Shown: positions 1 through 6,218, counted from the first letter of the stretch. The stretch is 8,827 nt of DNA from Candidatus Aquidulcis sp. (GCA_020723365.1 DYJB01000114.1:1-8827); one strand, 5' to 3'. Numbers and translations are program-made. Notes: generated from the letters alone by a model not told the origin.

Positions 1-607
1 CCAGTTCGCTGGGAGCATACAGGCGCCACCGAAGACCGGTCCAAACTGGCGGCCCTCCACCCGTGAGCTGCTCCTGTACTCCATAGCCCACCAGGTCCAC
101 AGGCGTCTTGCTCTTGAGAGAGTCCACATAACCAGCGGATGGGAGTACTCCGTATTCGTCCACTACCGATTCGGGCACCGGTTCTGTCAGCACGACGACT
201 CCGGTGTCACGATAGGCGAATCCCGGTAGACCGTTCCCGCAACCGATGCAGAAGCCGGGGAAGGTATGCGGCACCCCCTCAAACGAGGTTTCTCCTCCGA
301 AGGGGTACTCGCCTGGCGGGGTTGCCAGGTATGATGGGATCGGCCCTTCGTCCATCCAGATCCGTGCCCGCAAAGCGCCTTCCGTGCAGTGGCCGGCAGT
401 TAGGACTACGCTAGGAGTGAGGAGGGTGCCGCTACAGCGCCAGCATGGCCCCCCTCCGCAATCACCTTCATTGCTGTCAAAGATCAGCAAGCCCACATAG
501 GGATGCCGGCCTGCGTCCGGCTGCCCATTCGTGATTGCGTAGGCCGCCGTGGCGGTGATTAGAAGAAGCGACACCACGATCAACGTGACCCACAGTGCTC
601 GTCTCAT
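1..607 (-). CDS. Secreted trypsin-like serine protease (S1 family), 3' end outside window
   Basis: This gene encodes an exported chymotrypsin-fold serine endopeptidase; 202 residues are visible and the C-terminal part, including the catalytic serine, lies beyond the left edge. The start ATG (607-605) follows AGGAGG at a 5-nt spacing. Residues 1-24 form a signal peptide (MRR, a hydrophobic stretch, then AYA) with likely cleavage after A24. The predicted mature end is ITNG, corresponding to the Ile-16 end of active trypsins. The histidine motif LTAGHC puts the catalytic His at 73, with C58/C74 matching the usual His-loop disulfide. The catalytic Asp is D134 in DTGVVVL. Further cysteines at 50, 55, 120 and 123 suggest additional disulfides or a small binding site. 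The family is clear, but the substrate is unknown. The gene has its own leader and promoter-like sequence and does not appear to be in an operon with the membrane-protein gene upstream. Confidence 0.9.
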   Translation of the reverse strand, partial: MRRALWVTLIVVSLLLITATAAYAITNGQPDAGRHPYVGLLIFDSNEGDCGGGPCWRCSGTLLTPSVVLTAGHCTEGALRARIWMDEGPIPSYLATPPGEYPFGGETSFEGVPHTFPGFCIGCGNGLPGFAYRDTGVVVLTEPVPESVVDEYGVLPSAGYVDSLKSKTPVDLVGYGVQEQLTGGGPPVWTGLRWRLYAPSEL

Positions 608-716
608 GTTCCCCTCCTCAGGTAGAGAGCGCGATTCCCAGGCAGTATCGAAACAGGAACCGGTCAGGTAGACGCCGGCATCACCTCCTTCCTGATCTCG
701 GGTGCTCTGAAGTCAT

Positions 717-725
717 GGGGGGGGG
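717..725. repeat. Nine-base G homopolymer in the protease leader
   Basis: Nine consecutive G (C on the transcript strand), flanked by GTCA (712-715) and TGAC (726-729). By prediction it begins a few bases downstream of the protease transcript start. Homopolymers of this length are prone to slippage, so the length may vary between cells; no effect on a reading frame is expected because it is outside the coding region. Confidence 0.7.
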
Positions 726-735
726 TGACGATTTC

Positions 736-765
736 ACAGTACACCCGGCCGTATGGCCGGGTCAA
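736..765 (-). promoter_or_regulatory. Probable sigma70-type promoter of the S1 protease
   Basis: On the minus strand TTGACC (765-760) is followed after 18 nt by TACTGT (741-736). The spacer is filled by an 8-bp palindrome, ACCCGGCC-GTAT-GGCCGGGT (743-762), that nearly spans the two boxes and could be an operator. The predicted transcript start near 729 gives a leader of about 120 nt before the protease ATG. This is a motif match only. Confidence 0.45.
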
Positions 766-979
766 GTTGCGGAAGCCACCTTCGTTGTCCTCGAAGGCCA
801 ATGTCAACCGCAAGAGGGCGACGAGGCCACCCTTGTCAGACAATGCTCCTGGTTGAACGACCCCGCGAAGCAACGGCGACGCCCTCTCGGGCGCCGCCTG
901 GCTCGCGGGACGATCTTGATCGGAGGCTCGCTGTTTGCCGTCCGGTGCGGCGCGATGCCTGGGGCCCGCCTGAGCCCCG

Positions 980-1297
980 CTACTTGCGCTTGCGGATCTC
1001 GGACGGCGTGGCTTCCTCGTCTTCCTTCTTCGACCTGGGTTGGATCATCCCCCAGATCAGGATGGCAGCCCCGGCGCCCAGGCCGAACGACCCGAGCGTC
1101 GCCCCGCCGGCCACCCAGTGGCCGAGGAAGACGAAGCTGGCCAGCAGCCCCAGGTAGACGGCCACCAGCAGCTGCCAGGCCGCAGCCTCCTGCTTGACCA
1201 GGCGCACAGTCAGCCATCCGGCGCCGATGCCGAAGACCAACGATCCCAGGAATCGCAGCACGTACCCCAGCAGATCGAGAACATCGAAGAACGTCAT
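980..1297 (-). CDS. Small three-helix membrane protein of unknown function
   Basis: A 105-residue protein I cannot assign to a named family. The ATG at 1297 is preceded by GGAGG seven bases upstream and by a good promoter. Three hydrophobic segments are visible at about residues 8-30, 42-62 and 64-84, separated by a short loop with RLVKQE and a tight turn after GHW. The C-terminal 20 residues are highly charged (RSKKEDEE, then RKRK) and probably cytoplasmic. Glycine and alanine are frequent in the third helix, suggesting close helix packing. It is transcribed divergently from the small membrane protein and thiol peroxidase and shares a 123-bp intergenic region with them. No catalytic motif is visible. 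Confidence 0.82.
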   Translation of the reverse strand: MTFFDVLDLLGYVLRFLGSLVFGIGAGWLTVRLVKQEAAAWQLLVAVYLGLLASFVFLGHWVAGGATLGSFGLGAGAAILIWGMIQPRSKKEDEEATPSEIRKRK

Positions 1298-1327
1298 GAC
1301 CCTGCCTCCTCTCTTCCGGCTGCCTTC

Positions 1328-1355
1328 AGTATAGCGACCGCCCCGGGCCGGGCAA
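1328..1355 (-). promoter_or_regulatory. Promoter of the three-helix membrane protein
   Basis: On the minus strand TTGCCC (1355-1350), a 16-nt spacer, then TATACT (1333-1328), one base off the -10 consensus. The predicted start near 1321 leaves a leader of about 24 nt containing the GGAGG site. Confidence 0.6.
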
Positions 1356-1367
1356 TAGGAGCAAGGC

Positions 1368-1397
1368 TGGACATCGCCTGCCCGCCCGTGTTACCAT
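1368..1397 (+). promoter_or_regulatory. Promoter of the small membrane protein-tpx pair
   Basis: TGGACA (1368-1373), an 18-nt spacer, then an extended -10, TGTTACCAT (1389-1397). The -10 type TGnTAnnnT recurs before three other plus-strand units in the window, which raises confidence. The predicted start near 1404 gives a leader of under 20 nt. Confidence 0.5.
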
Positions 1398-1420
1398 CGG
1401 TGCCGAGAGGCAGGAAGGCT

Positions 1421-1552
1421 ATGGCAGGCAAGAACACGCGTTCGTCCGCCCGCAAACCCCGCCGGCGCGTCAACTGGTCGCGCCTGATCTTCATGGCCAT
1501 CGGCCTGCTGGTGGTCCTGGCCTTCATCCTCAGCATGATCACCATCGGGTGA
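1421..1552 (+). CDS. 43-residue single-span membrane protein
   Basis: A short open frame with the composition of a real membrane microprotein: a strongly basic N terminus (about residues 4-16, with RKPRRR), an aromatic border NWSRLIF at 18-24, one hydrophobic helix at roughly 22-41, and a TIG end. The positive-inside rule places the N terminus in the cytoplasm. ATG 1421 is preceded by GAGAGG and AGGAAGG; the latter sits close to the start, so the ribosome site is only moderate. The promoter at 1368-1397 begins transcription shortly before it. The next gene, tpx, starts 55 bp after the stop with no terminator between, so the two are probably co-transcribed. I do not recognise a named family. 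Confidence 0.7.
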   Translation: MAGKNTRSSARKPRRRVNWSRLIFMAIGLLVVLAFILSMITIG

Positions 1553-1607
1553 GCGCGCCGGGGAGCTTGCTCGCCCGCACTCACACCCCGCAGCCCAAGG
1601 AGACGGT

Positions 1608-2129
1608 ATGGCCATCGAGCGTTTCGGTGTGATCAAGTTCGGCGGCGTCGACCAGACGGTGGTCGGCCCGGACCTCAAGCCGGGGGATCCCGCTCCGGAC
1701 TTTGTCGCCGTCGGCAACGATTGGTCGGACACCCACCCCCTCCAGGCCAGCGCCGGCAAGGTCATCGTCCTCGCTTCCATCCTTTCCTTCGAGACCGACG
1801 TGTGCGACCGGGAAGTCCGCCGCTTCAACACCGAGGCCAGCGCCCTCGGGCCGGATGTTCACGTGTACGTCCTGAGCATGGACTTGCCCTACACCCAGAA
1901 GCGCTGGTGCGGCGCGGCCGGCGTCGACCGGGTCACCACGGTTTCGGACAGCACGCATGCCGACTTCGGGCCGCGCTACGGCTGCCTGGTCAAGGAGAAG
2001 CGCGTGCTGCGCCGGGCGATGTTCGTGGTCGGGCGCGATGGCAAGATCACCTATGCCGATTACATGGCCGCTCTCGGTGATGAGCCGCGCTATGACGACG
2101 TCCTGGCGGCGGTCAAGAAGTCGCTCTAG
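1608..2129 (+). CDS. tpx: Thiol peroxidase, Tpx-type atypical 2-Cys peroxiredoxin
   Basis: A 173-residue cytoplasmic peroxidase expected to reduce H2O2 and alkyl or lipid hydroperoxides using thioredoxin. The thioredoxin-fold layout matches Tpx. The peroxidatic Cys is C66 in ETDVCDREVRRFN (E. coli DTGVCAASVRKFN). The resolving Cys is C101 in RWCGAAG (E. coli RFCGAEG). The supporting active-site Arg is probably R136 in the LRRAMFVV strand. The N terminus follows the family pattern of a beta hairpin then GDPAPDF. A third Cys, C126, is extra. The conserved proline of the PxxxTxxC motif is replaced by L59 (codon CTT; CCT would give Pro), while T63 and C66 are kept. ATG 1608 follows AAGGAG at about 5 nt. 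It is probably co-transcribed with the upstream microprotein. No clear terminator follows. Confidence 0.92.
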   Translation: MAIERFGVIKFGGVDQTVVGPDLKPGDPAPDFVAVGNDWSDTHPLQASAGKVIVLASILSFETDVCDREVRRFNTEASALGPDVHVYVLSMDLPYTQKRWCGAAGVDRVTTVSDSTHADFGPRYGCLVKEKRVLRRAMFVVGRDGKITYADYMAALGDEPRYDDVLAAVKKSL

Positions 2130-2248
2130 CCAGCGCCCGCTCTCTCCCCAGCCTGCGGCGGCGAGATGGTACCCGGGTCCCGCGCGCCTGAATCCCCCCG
2201 GCCAGCCACCGTGGAGTCTTCCCGATCGACAGGGCTTTGGCACGCGGA

Positions 2249-2270
2249 TTGCATCCCTAGGCCGATGCAA
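2249..2270. repeat. Inverted repeat upstream of the first pilin unit
   Basis: TTGCATC (2249-2255) and GATGCAA (2264-2270) are perfect 7-bp inverted arms around an 8-base centre, CCTAGGCC, which is itself palindromic apart from symmetry at its ends. The dyad ends 34 bases before the -10 of the first pilin gene, a typical place for an activator or repressor. No T run follows, so it is not a terminator. Confidence 0.5.
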
Positions 2271-2301
2271 GGCGACCGTAAGGTCGAGGCGGGGGCGGAT
2301 G

Positions 2302-2310
2302 TGCTACTCT
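2302..2310 (+). promoter_or_regulatory. Extended -10 promoter of the first Flp-type gene
   Basis: TGC-TACTCT matches the extended -10 form TGnTAnnnT. No good -35 box is present at 16-18 nt, so it may depend on the extended -10 or an activator. The predicted leader of about 80 nt contains a 6-bp hairpin, GCCTGA/TCAGGC (2351-2370), and ends with AAAGGAGGAT (2383-2392). Confidence 0.5.
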
Positions 2311-2397
2311 GTACTCGCACGACGCCGTTTCCGCCGCAACTCAGCGCTCTGCCTGAAGCGGACCTCAGGCGAAACTAGAAGAAAGGAGGATACGCTC

Positions 2398-2544
2398 ATG
2401 TTGTTTGCCCCGAAGGAACGCGGTCAGGGTCTTGTTGAGTATGCGCTCATCCTTGTTCTGGTGGCCGTGGTTGTGATCGTCATTCTGGCGCTGCTCGGGC
2501 CCGCGATCGGCAATGTCTTCAGCAATATCGTCGGCAACATCTAA
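2398..2544 (+). CDS. Flp-type (class IVb) prepilin, first copy
   Basis: A 48-residue prepilin-like protein of the Flp/Fap type. A short charged leader (MLFAPKERG) is followed by the prepilin peptidase site: cleavage after G9 would leave Q10-G-L-V-E14-Y15, with Glu at +5 and Tyr at +6 as in Flp pilins. One hydrophobic helix spans about 16-34 (ALILVLVAVVVIVILALLG), then PAIGNVFSNIVGNI. The mature chain would be 39 residues. Such subunits polymerise into thin Tad/Flp pili or act as pseudopilins. ATG 2398 follows AAAGGAGGAT, a near-perfect anti-SD complement, suggesting high expression. The gene has its own promoter and terminator. No Tad machinery is present here, so the assembly system must lie elsewhere, or these may be membrane peptides of another role. 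Confidence 0.85.
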   Translation: MLFAPKERGQGLVEYALILVLVAVVVIVILALLGPAIGNVFSNIVGNI

Positions 2545-2577
2545 CCCGATCCGCCGGGAGGAACCTCTCCCATAGCA

Positions 2578-2610
2578 GGAGCCCCACCCTCGGGTGGGGC
2601 TCCGCCTTTT
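2578..2610 (+). terminator. Rho-independent terminator after the first Flp-type gene
   Basis: A perfect 11-bp GC-rich stem, GGAGCCCCACC (2578-2588) with GGTGGGGCTCC (2593-2603), and loop CTCG, followed by GCCTTTT. It starts 33 bases after the stop codon. Confidence 0.9.
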
Positions 2611-2754
2611 CAGGCTGCGGCTCGCCGGGCGCCGCTGCCGACAGCGGTGGTACGCCGGTACCCTGCGCCCGCCGGCGCCGGTCGAAACGCCCCGGCCTGC
2701 CGGAGCCAGCCCCGGGATTGTGTCCACCGTCAGGGGTCCCATCGCCCGCCGTTG

Positions 2755-2763
2755 TGGTACTCT
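2755..2763 (+). promoter_or_regulatory. Extended -10 promoter of the second Flp-type gene
   Basis: TGG-TACTCT matches the extended -10 form and has the same hexamer, TACTCT, as the first copy. No clear -35 is seen. The leader of about 68 nt has a short GCCT/AGGC hairpin (2787-2799) and ends with AAAGGAGGAT. Confidence 0.5.
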
Positions 2764-2837
2764 GGGTGAGCAGGAAAGCGCCTTCAGCCTACACCAGGCG
2801 TTCTTCCGGCAAGTCCTAGCGAAAGGAGGATCCACCG

Positions 2838-2984
2838 ATGCTGTTCGCCCCGAAGGACCGTGGCCAGGGTCTGGTTGAATACGCGCTCATCCTTGTTCTT
2901 GTCGCCGTGGTCGTGATCGTCATCCTTGCCCTGCTTGGGCCCGCCATTGGCAACGTCTTCAGCAACCTCGTCGCCAACATCTAG
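2838..2984 (+). CDS. Flp-type (class IVb) prepilin, second copy
   Basis: A paralogue of the pilin gene at 2398-2544: 48 residues, 45 identical, with only E7D, I44L and G46A. The G9|Q10 cleavage site, E14 and Y15 of the mature +5/+6 positions, and the single hydrophobic helix are all kept. At DNA level I count 22 differences in 147 bases, 18 of them synonymous codon changes and one in the stop codon (TAA to TAG), so both copies look functional and under purifying selection. ATG 2838 follows AAAGGAGGAT (2823-2832). It has its own promoter and terminator, so dosage of each copy can be set separately. Whether the two mix in one filament or serve different conditions cannot be told from sequence. 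Confidence 0.85.
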   Translation: MLFAPKDRGQGLVEYALILVLVAVVVIVILALLGPAIGNVFSNLVANI

Positions 2985-3016
2985 TCCGCCCTCGCCCGGG
3001 CATGCCCTGGCCAACG

Positions 3017-3054
3017 CAGGAGCCCCACCGTGGTGGGGCTCCTGACTTTCTCTC
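3017..3054 (+). terminator. Terminator after the second Flp-type gene, possibly shared with the convergent gene
   Basis: A 12-bp perfect stem, CAGGAGCCCCAC (3017-3028) with GTGGGGCTCCTG (3033-3044), and loop CGTG, followed by ACTTTCTCTC. It also lies 33 bases beyond the stop of the convergent glyA-gcvT gene and could stop it too, although the minus-strand side lacks a T run. Confidence 0.85.
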
Positions 3055-3076
3055 GAGCAGGCGGGGGCCTCTACAA

Positions 3077-6000
3077 CTAGCGTGGGAAGCGGCTGAGCAC
3101 CCTGGCCGGCGTGGGCACCGGCGTGCGATCGCCGGGCCGCAGGCGCTTCACCGGCTTGAGCGGGTCGGCGCTGGCGCCCTGGTAGACACCAATCGATGTT
3201 CCCTCAGCGGTCGCTTTGCGCTGCAGGTAGGCCTGCCCCAGCAGGTAGCCTTCGCGGTCGACGGCGCACGAGGTGACGTAGCCGATCACCGTCCCGCGCG
3301 CATCGACGATGGGATCGCCCGAGTGCGCCATGCGCACGCCCTTGGTCTCGAAGCGGAAGCGCACGACCTCGCCGTCCCGGGCCGCCTCCTGCTCCAGAAA
3401 CGCCTGGCGCCCGATGAACCAGGGCTTGTTCGTCTTGCAGTAGGAGCCGAACCCGGCGTGCCCGACCCCCAGGCCGTGCGGGCCGGCCATCTCGTGGCCA
3501 TAGAGCGGCAGCCCCGCCTCGGTCCGCAGTGAGTCACGCGCCCCCAACCCGACGGGCTTGAGCCCCAGCGGTGCGCCGACCTTGAGCAGCGCCTTCCACA
3601 GCTCAACGCTCTTTCCGGGATGGATGAACAGCTCGAAGGCCACCCGCTCCCCGGTGTAGCCGGTGCGGCTGACGACCAGGTCGAAGCCGCCGAAGACGCC
3701 TTCCATCACCCCGGCCCAAGGCAGGCGCTTGAGCTTGCGAGCCACCTCGGCCTCGCACCCCAGGGCAAGCAGGATCTCGCGGCTCTTCGGACCCTGGAGC
3801 GCGATGTCCACGCGCTGCACGGCGCCCTCCTTGGGATCCCGCAGGTTGCGCAGCCGGCAGTCGCGCCCGAAGGCCGTCGCCCACGGCCGGGTGTTGTCCA
3901 CCCGCACCCGCCCTTCCTTCACGGCATTCAGCCACGCCCAGTCCTTGTCATCGTTGGAGGCATTCACCACGACCAGGTAGATGTCCTGGCCCCGGCGGTA
4001 GACCATGGTGTCATCGATCACGGCGCCGTCCGGGTCGAGGAATTGGGTGTAGTGCGACTCGCCGACGGCCAGCGCCGACACGTCGTTCGTCACGACGCTG
4101 TCGAGGAAGGCGGCCGCCTGAGCTCCCTCCACCTGGTAGACGCCCATGTGGCTGACGTCGAACAGGCCGGCGGCGGTGCGAGTCGCCAGGTGTTCTTCGA
4201 TCACCGACGAGTACCACACCGGCATGTCCCACCCGGCGAACGGCACCATCTTGGCGCCCAGCTCGCGGTGGGTGGCGTTGAGGGCCGTGGCGCGCGGCTC
4301 GCCCTCGGGCGGCTCGACCCACTTGAAACGCGGCAGCGCCCGGCCCTTCGCCTCCGGCATGCCGATGAACCACGGCTTGTCGGCGCCGGGGTCGCCGGCC
4401 GCCTCCGGCAGCTTGGGCGCCGTGCCGGCCATGGTGACGATCACGGGCCCGGGGATGCGCTTGGTGACATCGGCGGCGTCGAAGGCCACGAACCCATCCG
4501 AGAGGCCGCGCAGCCAGGCGGCGGCGCGCACGGCGTCCTCGGCCGGCAGCGTCAGCTGCCAGGCCTGCGTCCCGCGCGTGACGACCGCGCGCACGACCTT
4601 GCCCGGAAGGCTGATCGTACAGCGGGCGGAGGCGCCAACCTCGAGCCCCTCGGTACGCGCGCTCACGGCCCAGCGCAGCATCGCTTCGGCCGCCTCGCCG
4701 CGCAGCTCGAGCACGGCGTACTTGCCGCGCGGGGCGGGATCGTCCAGGTAGTAGAAGTGCGGGTAGGCGTGCGTCGAAGCGCGGAAGTCGATGCCCTTGG
4801 CCTGCGCCAGGTCGCGCACCTTGATCTGCAGCTCATGCAGCACGCCGAAGCCGACCTTGGCCCTCGGCTGCGGTCCCTTGCGGCCCGCCTGCAGGTAGGG
4901 CACGCAGGCATGCAGCAGCTCGCCGATCCACGCGCCAAGCGTCTCGCACTCGGGCGGGGTGAAGCCGCGCTGCGTGATCCACGGCGTCCCGAGCCGCACG
5001 CCGGAGGGATTGGCGGCGGTGGCGTCGCCAGGAATGGTGTTGCGGTTGACGACGAGGCCGGCCAGGTCGAGGACCCGCGCCGCCACGTCGCCCGAGAGCG
5101 GCGTTCCGCCCGGCCCGGTGACCGACTTGCAGTCCAGGTTGGTCAAGTGGGTGTCGGTCCCGCCGAAGGGGATGCGCATCCCGGCCCGCTCAAGGCCGCG
5201 CGTCAGCGCCGCGGCGTTGGCCACGACCTGCTTCTGCAGGGCGGCGAACTCCGGCGTGCGCGCCAGCTTGAAGGTCAGCGCCTGCGCCGCCATCGTGTTG
5301 ACATGTGGGCCGCCCTGCTCGCCCGGGAAGACCGCCCGGTCGAGCAGCCGCGCCAGCGCCGCCTGGTGCGTCACCAGCGCCGCACCACGCGGTCCGCACA
5401 GCGACTTGTGCGTCGTGAAGCTGACGACGTCGGCGATGCCCACGGGCGACGGGTAGACGCCCGCCACGACCAGCCCCGCCACGTGGGCGATGTCGGCCAG
5501 CAGGTAGGCGCCCACCTCGTCGGCGATGGCGCGGAACCGCTTCCAGTCCACCGCCCAGGGGTAGGACGAGTAGCCGGCGATAATCATCCTCGGCCGATGC
5601 TCACGCGCCAGCGCCGACACGGCCTCGTAGTCGATGCGTTCCGTCTGCGGATCGACCTTGTAGTGGACGGCCTTGTAGAACTTGCCCGAGCGGTTGACGG
5701 GCGAGCCGTGTGTCAGGTGCCCCCCGTGCAGCAGGTTCATCCCCAGCACGACCGCCCCCGGCTCCATCAGCGCGTGGTAGACGGCGTTGTTGGCCGGCGC
5801 GCCGGAGAGCGGCTGCACGTTGACGTACAGGTCGTCGGCGCTCAGCCCGTTGGCGGCGAAGGCCTCGGCGCAGCGCCGGCGCGCCAGGGCCTCGACGATG
5901 TCGGCGTACTCGACCCCCTTGTAGTAGCGGGGATCGGAGAAGCGCCGGTAGTGCGCCAACTGGCGCTCGAAGTCGAGGATTTCGTCCTCGGCCTGCCCGC

Positions 6001-6199
6001 GCGTCTCATCGTCCGGGTAGCCTTCGGCGTAGATATTCTGGAAGGCCGAGGCCAGCGCTTCCCGCACCGCCAGCGGGGCGCTGCTCTCGGAGGGGATCAG
6101 GATCAGCTTGCGGTACTGGCGCTCGGCTTCGATCTGCACCAGGTCGAAGAGCGCCGGATCGAGATCGGCCAGCCGGCCGCGCACGAGGAAGTCGGTCAT
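3077..6199 (-). CDS. Fused glycine hydroxymethyltransferase (GlyA) - aminomethyltransferase (GcvT)
   Basis: A 1040-residue two-enzyme chain. Residues 1 to about 440 are a PLP-dependent serine hydroxymethyltransferase: E59 in NIYAEGYP, the GGHLTHGSPVN loop (159-169), D236/H239 in ADIAHVAGLV, the PLP lysine K265 in TTHKSLCGPRG and the carboxylate-binding R402 in SGVRLGTPWIT. About 25 extra residues separate YAEGYP from RYYKG. Residues about 640-1026 are a full GcvT, the glycine-cleavage T protein: FDVSHMG (680-686), the catalytic-region DD (729-730) in VIDD, SRTGYTGE (844-851) and LGARDSLRTEAG (885-896). The linker (about 445-635) is not plain spacer; it resembles a degenerate GcvT N-terminal domain. 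Both halves handle tetrahydrofolate, interconverting serine/glycine and methylene-THF. ATG 6199 follows GGGAG. No gcvH or gcvP lies in the window. Confidence 0.93.
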   Translation of the reverse strand: MTDFLVRGRLADLDPALFDLVQIEAERQYRKLILIPSESSAPLAVREALASAFQNIYAEGYPDDETRGQAEDEILDFERQLAHYRRFSDPRYYKGVEYADIVEALARRRCAEAFAANGLSADDLYVNVQPLSGAPANNAVYHALMEPGAVVLGMNLLHGGHLTHGSPVNRSGKFYKAVHYKVDPQTERIDYEAVSALAREHRPRMIIAGYSSYPWAVDWKRFRAIADEVGAYLLADIAHVAGLVVAGVYPSPVGIADVVSFTTHKSLCGPRGAALVTHQAALARLLDRAVFPGEQGGPHVNTMAAQALTFKLARTPEFAALQKQVVANAAALTRGLERAGMRIPFGGTDTHLTNLDCKSVTGPGGTPLSGDVAARVLDLAGLVVNRNTIPGDATAANPSGVRLGTPWITQRGFTPPECETLGAWIGELLHACVPYLQAGRKGPQPRAKVGFGVLHELQIKVRDLAQAKGIDFRASTHAYPHFYYLDDPAPRGKYAVLELRGEAAEAMLRWAVSARTEGLEVGASARCTISLPGKVVRAVVTRGTQAWQLTLPAEDAVRAAAWLRGLSDGFVAFDAADVTKRIPGPVIVTMAGTAPKLPEAAGDPGADKPWFIGMPEAKGRALPRFKWVEPPEGEPRATALNATHRELGAKMVPFAGWDMPVWYSSVIEEHLATRTAAGLFDVSHMGVYQVEGAQAAAFLDSVVTNDVSALAVGESHYTQFLDPDGAVIDDTMVYRRGQDIYLVVVNASNDDKDWAWLNAVKEGRVRVDNTRPWATAFGRDCRLRNLRDPKEGAVQRVDIALQGPKSREILLALGCEAEVARKLKRLPWAGVMEGVFGGFDLVVSRTGYTGERVAFELFIHPGKSVELWKALLKVGAPLGLKPVGLGARDSLRTEAGLPLYGHEMAGPHGLGVGHAGFGSYCKTNKPWFIGRQAFLEQEAARDGEVVRFRFETKGVRMAHSGDPIVDARGTVIGYVTSCAVDREGYLLGQAYLQRKATAEGTSIGVYQGASADPLKPVKRLRPGDRTPVPTPARVLSRFPR

Positions 6200-6206
6200 T
6201 GCTTCT

Positions 6207-6218
6207 ACTCCCGGGAGT
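6207..6218. promoter_or_regulatory. 12-bp palindrome covering the glyA-gcvT ribosome binding site
   Basis: ACTCCCGGGAGT is a perfect palindrome that contains GGGAG, the only plausible Shine-Dalgarno site of the fusion gene (8 nt before ATG). In RNA it could pair within or between transcripts and limit initiation; as DNA it could be a protein site. Either role is inferred. Confidence 0.4.

Larger units (their letters stand above)
608..979. other. Gene-free stretch: leader and promoter region of the S1 protease
   Basis: I see no convincing gene here. On the minus strand it holds the promoter-like pair and palindrome at 736-765, a nine-base G/C homopolymer (717-725), an 11-nt perfect anti-SD complement AAGGAGGTGAT (690-680), and the working SD just before 607. 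Weak hairpins at 961-978 (GGGGC/GCCCC) and 878-895 (7 bp with one G-U) follow the membrane-protein gene, but neither has a T run. A minus-strand open frame 873-664 with a TTG start resembles nothing I recognise and overlaps the promoter, so I do not call it. Confidence 0.6.
2302..3054 (+). repeat. Tandem duplication of a complete Flp-type transcription unit
   Basis: Two units in direct orientation each contain TGnTACTCT, AAAGGAGGAT, a 48-codon gene and a terminator built on GGAGCCCCAC/GTGGGGCTCC. The coding parts are about 85 percent identical in DNA. The leaders and the gap between units have otherwise diverged, so the duplication is old or the controls were selected separately. Confidence 0.75.

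Noticed and set aside
664..873. Minus-strand 69-codon open frame with a TTG start
   Set aside because: It overlaps the protease promoter and leader, uses a rare start with a weak ribosome site, and resembles no family I know.
595..1197. Plus-strand open frame across the protease leader and the membrane-protein gene
   Set aside because: Its Arg/Pro-rich translation has no recognisable domain and it lies antisense to a well-supported gene with SD and promoter.
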